A stretch of DNA of 64,000 bases. It comes from Hibiscus mutabilis (lineage: Eukaryota; Streptophyta; Magnoliopsida; Malvales; Malvaceae). Positions 47,707 through 58,410 of this stretch are shown in pieces (within the stretch, counting starts at the first letter, position 1; every line of letters begins with the position of its first letter). The notes under the pieces were generated by a model that was given only the letters and a program-made list of their open reading frames with translations, was not told the DNA's origin and ran no database searches. The translations under genes were made by a program, and so were the position numbers. Where the stretch lies: assembly GCA_019671005.1 (NCBI GenBank), contig CM033719.1, positions 26,648,750 to 26,712,749 of the forward strand, given 5' to 3'.

Positions 47707-48302
47707 TGACACGGGCCGCGAGTTGAGGTCCGAGTCGTTGTCACAACAAGCTGCACAAGGGGTTCAAAGACATACTTTGGGCTCCAAAAGACCACCAAAT
47801 TGGCCCGATCAGTGGGAAGATCCAAGAAGACATAGTAATTACCATAGTAAATTATCTTTAATTTAATTAAAGATAATTGAAGATAATTCCCACATTATCT
47901 ATTGTTTGAAATTTAAAATTCAAATGTTGTAGATAAGATAGAGGCTCTCATCTTGACCGTCGATGTAAATCTGTATAGACCGTTGGATTGGGGGGAACTC
48001 AACTATAAATAGATACCTTCCCCTCCTCATTTTGTATTCAGTATCCGAGTTTCCAAGGAATAAAGGCATTTACTCTAAATCCTCTGAGTGTTCTTCGTTC
48101 TTTTCTTTGTTCTTGAGCGTTCTTTCGAAGTTCTTCTTTGCTCATCTCTTTTGATCCGGTTCCGCATAGAACGCTTTGCGTTTGTCGGTGCTTGGGAAGT
48201 TTGATCTTCCGAGAGGGTTGAAAAGGCTTACTTAGGCGTTTGTCTTGAGTCACATCGCCTAAGGCCGCACGGTGGGCTGGTTGGAAATCTAGCCACGTGA
48301 CA
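47707..48302 (+). repeat. 5' LTR of the gag-protease element
   Basis: 596 bp. A TATA box (TATAAATA at about 48004-48011) and an AATAAA at 48059-48064 are visible. It carries an extra 10-bp AAGATAATTG-type duplication near 47870 absent from the 3' LTR. Confidence 0.93.
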
Positions 48303-48304
48303 GT

Positions 48305-48317
48305 TGGTATCAGAGCC
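48305..48317 (+). promoter_or_regulatory. Primer-binding site, initiator Met-tRNA type
   Basis: TGGTATCAGAGCC two bases after the 5' LTR. Confidence 0.92.
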
Positions 48318-48365
48318 TTGTTCGAGCGACGTGAGCTAGTTCGAGGCACGAAGCATCGAGTAGAG

Positions 48366-49610
48366 ATGGCACCAAAGAAGGGATAGAATGCTGCAGCGAG
48401 CCAGAAGGGTGTGGAGACCCAGGCGGACAAAGGAAGTCGAGCAAACTCGAGGGACAAGTTGTCGGCTCTCGAGGAGAGGGTCACCAGGCTTGAGGGATCT
48501 ATGAAGGATTCTGTGGAGCGACTCGGCGTGGTGGATACACGGATCGAGGAGCTGGATGACCAGGGTGATCAGTTAGAGGGAAAGGGAGGTGCTCTCGAAG
48601 CCATGTTGGAGGCATTGAGGGTGGAAATGGTGGATCTGAAGGCAGAAGTGATGGTTTATCAGGCTGCCATGCGGAACGATGTGTTAACCACGACGACACC
48701 TAGACCAATGAAGGACATTCCGAAGCCAAGAGAGTTCAAGGGGAACAGGTCGGCGAAAGATGTTGAGAACTTCATTTGGTGCATGGAGCGGTACTTCCAG
48801 GCAATGAGCATCACAGACGATGCCGAGAAGGCAAATACTGCTGTTGTTTACTTGACTGACGTTGCTTTGTTATGGTGGCGACGTAGGTGCCTTGATGAGA
48901 ATAGTGGGGTACGGGCGTTGGGACATGGGAGGAGTTCCAAGCGGAGTTCAAGCAGCAGTTTTGCCCGAGTAACACGGAGAAAGAAGCCAGGACCAAGTTT
49001 AGGAGGCTTCGACACGATAGATCCATTGCGGATTACATCCAGGAGTTTAGTGAGCTACAACTCCTTATCCTCGGCTTGTGTGAGAAGGATGCGCTTTTCA
49101 CGTTTATTGATGGATTGAAGCCATGGGCCAGGATCGAGTTAGAGCGGAGGGATGTGTAGGAACTTTCCAAAGCCCTAGCCATCACGGAGTCCTTGACCGA
49201 TTATAGTTCTTACAAGTCCATGGAGTCCAAGTCTTCCAAGCCCCATGGCAAGGGTATTGGTGGGAGAGACGAGGACGTGTCTGGAGATAGCAGCGATGAT
49301 GGCAAGGAGAGGCCATCGACCAAGCCAAACCGGTATGCGAAGCCAGATGATTGGAAGGATCGATGATCCATAAGGTGCTACCATTGTGATGGTCCACACG
49401 TAGTGAAAGACTGTCCCAAGAAGAGGAGCCGCCTCGATGCCATTGTCCAGGAGGATGACGAGTCAGATGGAGAACCCGGTAGAGTTGGTGCAATCGCTAG
49501 CATCAAAGGAGGGAAGCCGAGGGAGGAAAAAGTACATCGAAAGTGTTACCGATGTAGGGGCCGCATTTAGCGCGAGAATGCCCTGATCGAGTTAAGAAGT
49601 CCAAGGAGGA
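48366..49610 (+). pseudogene. Gag of the TR-GAG-like element
   Basis: ATG 48366 (MAPKKG) is followed after six codons by TAG 48384, then the same frame stays open to about 48910: LSALEERVTRLEGSMKD coiled coil, IPKPREFKGNRSAKDVENFI and VYLTDVALLWWRRR, the Gypsy gag domain. A frameshift near 48905-48920 leads to TWEEFQAEFKQQFCPSN and RSIADYIQEFSELQLLILGL in another frame, broken by TAG (49156-49160 region) and TGA (about 49364). A zinc knuckle CYHCDGPHVVKDC lies at about 49378-49416. In an intact copy this would coat and package element RNA. Several stops could be CAG-to-TAG or CGA-to-TGA changes. Confidence 0.87.
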
Positions 49611-49647
49611 CGAGCCCGAGAGTGACGAGGCTGCGAAGCTTGGCTCG

Positions 49648-50095
49648 ATGACATTAGATTCTGTCAAGGCGAGGAAGGGCCAGAAGCAGAATGGGTTGAT
49701 TTTTGTCGACATCAACATGGCGGGACGATCGAGGAGTGCTTTGGTGGACACCGGGGCAAGCGATCTGTTCATGTCTAGGAAGGCTGCCAAGAAGCTTGGT
49801 CTTAAAGTTGTGGATTCAACCGGTAAGATCAAGGCGGTGAATTCAAGGGAAGTTCCAGTTGTGGGGACAGTGCGGAAGATCGAGTTGCAGATTGGGGATT
49901 AGAAGGCCAAGGAGGATTTCAAGGTAATCGAGCTAGATAACTTTGATTTTATTTTGGGACTAAACTTCCTTGACCGTATTGAAGCTCTCATCATTCCGTT
50001 TGCCAACGTCGTGTGCATCTTGGATCCGAGACAACGGTGCGTTGTGCCTGTGTGCCGAGACAACGGGCGAGGAACCAAGAAGTTGACAGCCATTT
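49648..50095 (+). pseudogene. Aspartic protease of the TR-GAG-like element
   Basis: Open stretch with SALVDTGASDLFMS (active-site Asp in DTGA), GLKVVDSTGKIKAVNS, then across a TAG near 49900 DNFDFILGLNFLDRIEALI, the C-terminal retropepsin block. A second TAG lies near 50096. It would cut gag into mature parts. The enzyme normally travels with RT in one polyprotein; here no RT follows. Confidence 0.88.
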
Positions 50096-50097
50096 AG

Positions 50098-50838
50098 CTT
50101 GTCGAAGATGCTCCAAGCCAAGGAGGCATCGAGTTGGAGACGACAGTTGGGGACACTACCTTGGATGGGCGAGAGTTGCCCGAGGCAGTTGGCATGAAGG
50201 CCGTCGAGGAGCCATCCATGAGCGAGGTGGCCGAGGCATCGAACTTCAATGGGAGAGAAGTGTCGATGGGTTTTGCATTACCGAGGAGCAATGGGGCATC
50301 AAACTTCAGGGACGAAGGATTGATGTGTAGAGTAAATACTGGGAAAAGGAGTGAGGTACGTCTTGAGCACGGTGACAGTGTTTTACAGTTTGATTTGCTG
50401 GATTTGTTGGGTGTAGGGCGCAGAAAACCTAACCCATCAGATGGAGTTGCCAAGACTTGGTGCGGGCCGAAGCAACCACTCAGAGTACCGAGGGTTCGTT
50501 CAGTGTTTAACGTGAAGGCATCCAAGTTTGTGCACAAGGATCGGGAGAGTCCAGATCAGGGCAAGTCAGAACTGGTAGGAAAAAGTTCCTACGATCAAGA
50601 TATGCCTGGGACGGTTGATTTTGCATGGCGGTGCGAGCCAAGGCGAGCAGTCCTTATGGGGGACAACCGAATCAGTGTCCGGTGCTCTTTATGGGGAGAA
50701 CGGTCCTTATGGGGGACAATCAAGCCAGATTCCGAGTTGGGAGCAAGCCAAGGTGCGCGAAAGGAAGCTCCAAAATCGATCTCAACTTTGTTCGAGAGGA
50801 GCGACGAGGGCGTCGCCAAGTTTGGTGGGGGAGGTTGA
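50098..50838 (+). CDS. Unassigned ~245-codon reading frame between protease and 3' LTR
   Basis: Continues the protease frame without a stop from about 50098 to TGA 50836-50838, which is the first codon of the 3' LTR. The composition is polar with no transmembrane segment. Visible features: a charged first third (GIELETTVGDTTLDGRELPE), a VLQFDLLDLLGVGRRK stretch, and a near-duplicate of VLMGDNR/SLWGTIK-type sequence from a DNA repeat of TCCTTATGGGGGACAA (about 50650-50725). No RT, RNase H, integrase or chromodomain motif is recognisable, so I cannot name a function. It may be a rearranged pol remnant, or simply a frame kept open by chance. Confidence 0.5.
   Translation, partial: LVEDAPSQGGIELETTVGDTTLDGRELPEAVGMKAVEEPSMSEVAEASNFNGREVSMGFALPRSNGASNFRDEGLMCRVNTGKRSEVRLEHGDSVLQFDLLDLLGVGRRKPNPSDGVAKTWCGPKQPLRVPRVRSVFNVKASKFVHKDRESPDQGKSELVGKSSYDQDMPGTVDFAWRCEPRRAVLMGDNRISVRCSLWGERSLWGTIKPDSELGASQGARKEAPKSISTLFERSDEGVAKFGGGG
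50820..50835 (+). promoter_or_regulatory. Polypurine tract of the TR-GAG-like element
   Basis: GGTGGGGGAGG directly before the 3' LTR start TGACACGG. Confidence 0.82.
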
Positions 50839-51421
50839 CACGGGCCGCGAGTTGAGGTCCGAGTCGTTGTCGCAACAAGCTGCACAAGGGGTTCAAAGGC
50901 ATACTTTGGGCTCCAAAAGACCACCAAATTGGCCCGATCCGTAGGAAGATCCAAGAAGACATAGTAATTACCATAGTAAATTATCTTTAATTTAATTAAA
51001 GATAATTCCCACATTATCTATTGTTTGAAATTTAAAATTCAAATGTTGTAGATAAGATATAGGCTCTCATCTTGACCGTCGATGTAAATCTGTATAGACC
51101 GTTGGATTGGGGGGAACTCAACTATAAATAGATACCTTCCCCTCCTCATTTTGTATTCAGTATCCAAGTTTCCAAGGAATAAAGGCATTTACTCTAAATC
51201 CTCTGAGTGTTCTTCGTTCTTTTCTTTGTTCTTGAGCGTTCTTTCGAAGTTCTTCTTCACCCATCTCTTTTGATCCGATTCCGCGTAGAACGCTTTGCGT
51301 TTGTCGATGCTTGGGAAGTTTGATCTTCCGAGAGGGTTGAAAAGGCTTACTTAGGCGTTTGTCTTGAGTCACATCGCCTAAGGCCGCATGGTGGGCTGGT
51401 TGGAAATCTAGCCACGTGACA
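50836..51421 (+). repeat. 3' LTR of the TR-GAG-like element
   Basis: 586 bp, almost identical to 47707-48302; TATAAATA at about 51123-51130. Confidence 0.93.
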
Positions 51422-51737
51422 CAATGTAATACCCCTCTCGGCAAGCCGGCTTGCAACATCCTTCATTTGCAATCTAGCAACTTTCCTCAACTGGTCATGC
51501 GACAGCGGATCAAAGGCAACGATCTCGTACAGTCTGTTCAGCAACTCCGGCCTAAAGTGTCTTCGAACCTGTCAAACCACAAAATATGTTGGTACTTCGA
51601 ATGCTTCATAACTAAACTTGGGAAGAATACAAAATTAGAATTAGGATATTTAACTACCTCTTGCATTACTCGATCGGTGCAGCTTGCATAGAACATTTTC
51701 CGCTAAGCCCTGAGAGAAGATGCTCCGCTCTGAGGTT

Positions 51738-53002
51738 CGATTGCATGATGATCAAGTCTCTATAGCTTGAAGGATCAAGTTAGAGGTAGAGCCATTGTTC
51801 GACTGGAAGAGATTGGAAAAGAAGTCTTTAGCCACTCCAAAAATATTCTCAATTCCTTCCACCCAAATCCCTTCACTATTCTCAATACCTTTGATCATGT
51901 TATTCTTCCTTCGGTTGCTTACCCTAGCATGGAAGAAACTCGTGTTACGATCCCCCTCTTTTAGCCATTGAACTCGAGACCTTTGTCTCCAATATACCTC
52001 CTCTTTTTCCATTAATGTTTTCAGCTTCTTTTTTGCATTCTTAAGGTCATCAAGGTTTGCCTCAGAGATATTCTGATCCAAGAGGTCCTCGATCCTCTTT
52101 TACAGACGTTTCTTGCATTGCACAGAGGCTTTCCTTGTTTTAGATTGCCACTCTTTGAGGTTTTCCCCTACCATCTTTAACTTGTCTAAAGTGGCTCCCC
52201 CGAGATTGTTCCAAGAGCTTCTAACAATTTTCCCACATTCATCCTCGTTAGCCCAGCACGTATCAAACCTAAAATAGTCATCATGCTTCATTTCCTTTCT
52301 TTTCTTGCCCTCGGTATTAAAGAAAAGGAAGCAATGATCTGAGTCCTTGGTGTACTCCTATGTGATCTCACATTACCCAAACAAATGTAACCAGGGAATA
52401 GAAGCTAAAAACCGATCAATTCTTTACTTGAAATGATTATCCGTATTGTCCCCATAATGCCACGTGAACCATCCTTGATTCGGTTTAATGTCCCACAAGC
52501 CATTTCTTTCAAGGGTATCTCTAAATGTATCTATTTCCAATTTCGGTTTCCTTCTACCACCCACCTTCTCGTTCATACAGAGGATGTCATTAAGATCACC
52601 TCTTAGGAGTCACAGTAGTTGGGATTCCCCTTTAAGCCTGTCGAGTAATTCCCAATCCATATGCTTCTTTGTATGATCATATGTACCATACATGCCAGTG
52701 AATCTGGTTTTTATTGCCCCAAGTATAACTTCAACATCGACGTGTGTCTTCAAAAAGGAGAGAAGATTAACATCGACACCTTCTTTTTATAACAAAAGTA
52801 GCCCACTATAGCCTTCACTTTTCTCTACATCAATACAGCCAACCATGTTTAATTTTCTACGAACACCATCCACTTTGTTCTTGAAGAGTCTTGTTTCACT
52901 AATGAAGACTAGCTCAGGACCATTCAAGGCCACGAACTTTGACAAGGCTTGAACTGTCTCGGGGTTTCCCATGCCCCGACAGTTCTAACATGAGGTTTTC
53001 AT
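51738..53002 (-). pseudogene. L1-type LINE ORF2: endonuclease and linker, RT missing
   Basis: Minus-strand reading starts at ATG 53000-53002. The apurinic-type endonuclease is recognisable: MKTSC-stop-NCRGMGNP, then LVFISETRL with the catalytic Glu, GDLND near 52590, and SDHCFLF near 52340. The linker before RT follows (YWRQRSRVQWLKEGDRNTSF at about 51955-52010). Reading stops near 51755 before any RT motif, and HSP101 exon sequence begins within tens of bases. Internal stops and a frameshift are present. In an intact LINE the endonuclease nicks the target for target-primed reverse transcription. Losing the 3' half while keeping the 5' half is the reverse of usual L1 truncation. Confidence 0.88.
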
Positions 53003-54620
53003 TGCTCCTGGTGGGGCTGGGAACCAGCCTCCACCGATATGGGTGCCTTGAAAAGGGACACTACCTCGTGGTGATATTTCCACATACTCTTTAGCCCTTT
53101 GTTCTTGGGTGCCAAGGTGACTTGATGCCTGATTTGGGTCGGGGCTATCACCCTTGCTATAAGAACCGAGATGGAGGCAGTCAAGAATAAGAGAGGGTGG
53201 GCCTTAGCCCATGAGACAATGGGTCTTCCCTTTATAATAGCAATAATCCAAGGAGGGGGAAAGCCCATTGGGTTAATCATTTCCCTTCTATCCGAACTCC
53301 AAGGAGGATATTTTTCATTGATAAATCGACCACTTTTAACTAGACAAAAGAAAGTATTCTGCCCCAATTCCAGCTTTTTTGCCTGCACCCTGCTGCATCC
53401 CCAGGGTTGGCAGGTTGACTTTCCCAAAATAGACCCGCAGGTCCTAGATGCAGGCCCTGACAGTGAGACAGCATCCTGAAGTAGCATAAAACTGGAAAAA
53501 AACAGCACCTTGGGCTCAGAAAGGCTACTATTGTCAATTGTTGTGCGCGGCAGCTTGGACAGAGGGCGGGAAGACCTAAGCCAAGGGTTGTCTCCCCACC
53601 ACAAAACCATCTTCTTCTTTGACTCACCGGAGAAATTATTTCGATCACCAAAAATTTTTTTACTGGCTTTTAAAAGGCATACTGGCCGGAATTTAGGGAG
53701 CCTACCCTCTCACGTGGCCCTCTTTGATACTCTACTCTCTTGGTAGCAGTAAAGCTTATCATCGGAGAAATTAAAATCCATCTTAAAGTATTTTTCGGTA
53801 GCCACCACCATGCCGTCGATCCTACCGGCCACCATGCTGGTACAAAGGGACTGAACCTAGCGCTCCATGGCCTTTCTCGAGCACCAAGGGTGCCAAGGGC
53901 CGCCCCTTCCGTGCGGGGATCGGGTTGGTCGCGGATCACTACCCCTTAAAGAGCTAAGAAAACATGCCCAGACTACTCCCAGTGAATATTGAGTTGTCTG
54001 AAATGGGGACATTTTTCATCTGCGCCACTCTGGTGTCCGATCAACGCCCTGCTCACAGACCCTTGGGTGCATGATGAACAGGCCAAGCAACCACGAGTTT
54101 CTGCCAAGCCTGGACACTATACCGGACCCCTCGGCTATTTGCACAGCCCTACCATCAGCTAGACCAGACCATCAGAGTTGTTTAACCCCACACCGGGACC
54201 CCCTAAAGAGCAAATAAGACATGCTGGAACTGCTCCCAGAAAACACTGCCATGACTAAAAATGTGACATTTCGACCCCCCTCATCGGAAAATCTTGAAAA
54301 CCAACCAAGAAATCCACACCATGATCTGAACTCTTTCCCAATCTCTTGCCATTTATCCAAGGCCCTCCCTCAGACATGAACCTGCAAAAGAGAGAAAAGA
54401 GTACTTACCCAACACCGGAGACAACCTCCAAGGCCATGTGCTTCATTCCAACCTTGACGGTGGAGGCGACAAGGAAAACTACGGCCACCATTCACTACCC
54501 CCTAAAGAGCTAACGAAACACCGTGGGTCTGCTACCAGTAAACATTGCCATCTGAAATTGGGGCAGATCCGTCCCACCCCAATTTTCTAAAGAGAAGGGA
54601 GAGGATTTTCTCTCACTAAC
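53003..54620 (-). mobile_element. Probable LINE 5' region (ORF1 and 5' UTR), degenerate
   Basis: G/C-richer than its surroundings and upstream of the LINE ORF2 on the same strand. Overlapping minus-strand open stretches (52999-53610, 53670-53939) show no clear ORF1 RNA-binding motif or zinc knuckle. Three degenerate copies of a CTAAAGAGC-containing unit lie at 53938-54010, 54190-54270 and 54490-54565. The link to the LINE is by position and strand only. Confidence 0.5.
53938..54565. repeat. Three-copy degenerate tandem repeat
   Basis: Units share CACTACCCCTTAAAGAGCTA (first copy), then AACATGC...CTGCTCCCAGTAAACA and GACATTT-like ends, starting near 53938, 54190 and 54490, about 250-300 bp apart. 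They resemble promoter monomers of a LINE 5' UTR. Confidence 0.65.
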
Positions 54621-54884
54621 CACAAACCTAAGGTGCGCCATAATGGCCCCTTGGGCTACCTTAACTTTGTGTTTGTTGGGTCCATTTCTGAAGTGGAGCG
54701 GTCACATAATGGGCTGGGTCGAATATTAGGACCCCACAGGTCACAAAACTAAAACGCATTTTCTTTTTTTTTTTGTTTTCCCGTTTGTTATATCTCCTAA
54801 ACCAAAAAAAAACTTTTTTCTTTCTTTTCAAGGCTTAATATTAAAAAATTTGTTTAAATTATATCTCTTATTAACTTTAGGTGC
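54621..54884. other. Short spacer
   Basis: No gene; T/A-rich low complexity around 54755-54830. Confidence 0.4.
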
Positions 54885-55470
54885 TTAAATTATTTTTAGT
54901 AAAAATAAGTGTCTAACGTTTTATTTCTTTAATTTAGGTGCATGGTAGGTTAACTATCATTTTAAAAAAATTGTTACCCAATCAAAACATGACACGTAGT
55001 GTGTTTATTTTTTTACCAAAAATTTTAAATTTTCAAAAAATTCCAAACTTTTCCAAACTTTACAAAACAATCTCCAAAACTCTTAAATTCTTAAACCCCA
55101 AATCATCGACAATTCTCCAGCCCTCAGTCCACCCTTTCAATCACTGAATCTTGCCGGTCATTTCCTCCAATATGGTATCGTCAAAAAATGACAAACGTCG
55201 TGTTAATCGAACATTAATTTTTCTTAGGGGCAACGATCGGTGATGATTTAGGGTTTGAGATATTTTAGGGATTTTGAGATCATTTTATAAAATTTAGAAA
55301 ATTTTAGGATTTTATGAAAAATTAAAATTTTGGGTTTTTTCTTCAAAAATTAAAATTATTGTCACATGTGAAGCATTGATTAGATAACAGGTTTTTAAAC
55401 AACCTTTAACGACCATGCACCTAAAATTACAACGGTGTAAACATTAGACACCTATTTTTAGCAAAAATTA
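54885..55470. mobile_element. Foldback MITE, ~585 bp
   Basis: The left arm (TTTTTAGTAAAAATAAGTGT ... TTAGGTGCATGGTAGGTTAA) is the inverse of the right arm (... ACGACCATGCACCTAAAATT ... GACACCTATTTTTAGCAAAA). Arms are ~80 bp with interruptions; the centre contains a CAAAACATGACACG phrase. No ORF; superfamily uncertain (long arms suggest MULE-type). Confidence 0.7.
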
Positions 55471-55608
55471 CGATAAAATTGGCTGGATAATCCATTCTAA
55501 AATTATATTTTGGAATATAGTGTACCCACAAGATTATTTTGGAAACTAGGCCAATTTCTACGGTGAATGGGGGACCTTGCCATTTGCACATGGCGTTGTG
55601 CTTTTGAG

Positions 55609-58389
55609 TGTAATCACTAATTTTATCCGGGTTATTAACCCATGTTTTGTTAATTGTTATAATGGGTTTTTATTTATATCCATATTATAATTATTATCTA
55701 TTATATATATTATATGTTATGATATCTTATACGTTATATTAATACCTTATTATCTATTGTTATTCATTTTCGGTTCTTTTTTCTGTTACTATTATCTATT
55801 ATTATTCATTATTATTATATACTATATCGTATTATTATTATTATTATTATCTTATTATTAGTATTATTTATTATTATTACAAAAATCAAAACCCAAAAAG
55901 ATATATATATATATATATATATGTATTATATAATTAAAAAAATGCAGCCCATATTAAAAAATGCATCAATCCATTAATATCTAGTCCATTTACAATATAT
56001 TAAAACCAAAAAATCTAATACATATATTTGGCTCGTTTGGCCTATAACTAACAAACCCTAAGCTTATTAGATAACCAAAACCCTAACTCTCATTATCCCT
56101 GCACAACCAGATCTGGTGCGTAGGATCAAGGGAGATCGTGCGGTCCAGATTGCCCATTGAAGGAAACACTAAGATGCCTCTTTTCTGCCTCAACGCCGCA
56201 TCGTCATGGCCATTAGATCGCAGGCATATCGAACGGCCAGGATCAAGCACGAGTCCATTGAGCTCTCCACGCGCCTCACGCTCAGCTTCTGAAATCTTTT
56301 ACGCGCGCGTGTAACACACGCCATAACGTTTCAAATCTTCATGCGCGCCTTCCGATGATCCAGCTACTTTGCCAGAGCCTCTCTCTGATCCCTCCACTCC
56401 GTCTCAATCGGCCACCTTTCACCAAGGGAACAAAAAGGATGGTTTTAGAAGCGCACATACTAACCCAAAAATTATAGAGCCAACAATATCATAAAATCAC
56501 ATGAATTCGGCCAATTTTACACAGATCAACCAATAGTAATATAAGATTTCATTTTCTTTTTAAAGTTATTGTAAATCCTAAAGAGATATATAAAAATAGA
56601 ACAAAAGATCGTAAAAGGGGGATTTTCAAAAAAATGAGCAATAAAAATAGAAAGCAAATTTCGAGGTATATTGTCTTTTTTAGTGCATGTATGCTAAGAG
56701 GGTAAAAGGAGTACCTTAGTTCTCGATGGTCATCTTGAGGTTCTCCAGTGATAGATGGACCTTTTCCAATGATAATCACATGACTTTCGAGCCGTTAGTG
56801 GTGAATCGGAAGGCTTGAATAGGGTTTTTGGCTTTTAAAATAAAGAGTTTTCGTTTTCGTTTTCTTAAAAATAAGGGTTTCAACCTTATTTTTTTAAAAG
56901 AATGGAGGTCGTGTTTAGGAGGTGTTCACGGTTTGAGTGGTGGTTTATCTAGGTCTCTGGCGCCAACTAGCGGCTACCAGTATGGCGAAAGACGATGGTC
57001 AACCACCAAATTCTGCCTTTTGTGGTGATTTTTGGGTTTGCTATGAACCCTAATAGAGAAAAAGAGGATTTTTAAGGAGAAAAGGGTTCAAAAATGGTAA
57101 AGGGCTCAGTTTTGGCTGAAAGTTATGTTTTATACCTGTTTTACAACATTAAAATGGTTTAATTCCATATTAAATCCCTCTGTGTCTCTTTAATGACGAC
57201 CCCAGGCCTTCCGCATTCTAAAACCCTTTTCCTATTTCTTGTTATTTTTCAATGTTTTGCAATATCATCCTCAAATCGGGTTTAAGCAATCTCTAGATGG
57301 TTTAATTCTTTTCTTGATCTTTCCGTTGTTGTTTTTTTGTTTCGTTTGAGTCCCTAAATCTTGTGGGTTATTCGCCGGTTTGGTCTCCTTTGCATGTGCA
57401 TATTTATTTTTTTAGTACTTGTATCCGTTGTTTGTTTATTTGTTAAATCTTCCGCTTTATTTTTTTCCTTTAATTTTCGCCCCTGATATTGTTGATTTTC
57501 GTATGCAGGTTGTTTTGTTTTTATTAGATATAATATAGTATATAGTCTAATATATATAGTACATGTATCGTGTTTAATATCATGTTATATACATTTCTTT
57601 TGGCTTTCAATAGTATGTATATGTAATATAGTTTAATATATGAACATATATTAATAGTTTTCATTATTATAATATACATATAGTTACTGTTAAAACCAAA
57701 TTATGAATTTTATATGTATATATATACCTTTAAGCATATATATTATATAGTATCATATTATATATATTTATATATATATATAAATATATAATATATAGTT
57801 TCATACTACGTATTATTATGTATATAGCCTTTTTCTTATACCTTATTCCTTGTATACTTTTGTTTGTAATGTATGTTTTTATATTTTATTTATTTTACGT
57901 TATCATCCTTTAATTTGTATTTGCCTCTTTTCGTATATGTCGTGCCATGTATTATGTTGCATTCGAGATATAAACAGTCAATGTGGTGCCCTTTTATTCA
58001 AGGATAAACTTGGCTAGTATTAGGCGTAGTGGTGGTGGTTTTTGCTTATTCCCGAATAACGAGCCCTTAAAATTTACTTGCACGTATAACCAAATTTCAA
58101 TTTAATCCTCACTTTAATTCAGAAAATTTAATATTAACAAAGCGGTAATTATTTTTTCTTTTGGTACCAATTTTTGGGCGGTGTGGGGGTGCCAAAACCT
58201 TCCTCATCCCTAACCGACTCCCAAACTCGTTTTTAACCGAATCTCTGGTTTTTATGGTGTCCGGCCTATCTAAGTGGTCGATGGCGACTCCAATTTTTGT
58301 TATTTTCAAAAATACAAATTTTTAAAGGACTTTCTTAGAACCCTTTTTCTTTTCGAATTTGAGAAAATAAAAGAAGGGAGGTCGCTACA
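55609..58389 (+). repeat. Probable 5' LTR of a Tat/Ogre-like element
   Basis: The right end is firm: GTCGCTACA at 58381-58389 followed by a Tat/Ogre primer site. The left end is an estimate, placed at TGTAATCACTA (55609); no target duplication can be checked because the other end is outside the window. The 2.8 kb hold microsatellite-like TATTATTATTA (55820-55880), a GC-richer part (56090-56420) and the GTGGTCGATGGCGACTCC segment (58272-58290) that echoes the primer site, usual in this lineage. Confidence 0.65.
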
Positions 58390-58391
58390 GT

Positions 58392-58410
58392 TGGCGACTC
58401 CGCTGGGGAC
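58392..58410 (+). promoter_or_regulatory. Primer-binding site, Ogre type (Arg-tRNA)
   Basis: TGGCGACTCCGCTGGGGAC, the characteristic Tat/Ogre primer sequence, two bases after the LTR end. Confidence 0.9.

Larger units (their letters stand above)
47703..51425 (+). mobile_element. Gag-protease-only LTR element (TR-GAG-like) inside HSP101
   Basis: Element 47707-51421 (3,715 bp) with 4-bp CAAT duplications (47703-47706 and 51422-51425). LTRs of 596 and 586 bp begin TGACACGGG and end ACGTGACA. A Met-tRNA primer site follows the 5' LTR and a GGTGGGGGAGG tract precedes the 3' LTR. The 2.5-kb interior encodes gag and protease and an unassigned tail, with no RT, RNase H or integrase. It matches the class called terminal-repeat retrotransposons with gag (TR-GAG). 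About 13 substitutions and one 10-bp indel separate the LTRs by eye (~2%), the youngest LTR insertion in the window. Confidence 0.9.
47259..51737 (-). pseudogene. HSP101: HSP101 (ClpB-type chaperone) 3' fragment, split by a retrotransposon
   Basis: HSP101 is the cytosolic AAA+ disaggregase that works with HSP70 on heat-aggregated protein. Only its C-terminal end is here. Exon pieces from 5' to 3': 51658-~51737 (EHLLSGLSGK), 51422-51568 (HFRPELLNRLYEIVAFDPLS), 47652-47706 (IMDAALDYILAESYDP) and 47259-47567, which holds the sensor-2 GAR motif (VYGARPIRRWLEK), a LVYRVEKNGGL stretch and an acidic MDDDDEADEMDM tail. Introns 51569-51657 and 47568-47651 have GT...AG borders, so this is genomic, not a cDNA copy. 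Breaks: the 3.7-kb element at 47707-51421; a one-base deletion in the upstream exon just before DRVMQE; and loss of everything upstream, where LINE sequence begins. The last exon is intact. The window shows no complete HSP101. Confidence 0.92.

Noticed and set aside
47259..47825. Single 188-codon minus-strand gene
   Set aside because: The continuous frame mixes HSP101 exons, an intron that happens to be open, and LTR sequence; GT...AG borders and homology show the real structure.
50134..50537. Minus-strand open stretches opposite the unassigned tail
   Set aside because: Shadows of a GC-richer plus-strand frame that is continuous with the protease; no domain on the minus strand.
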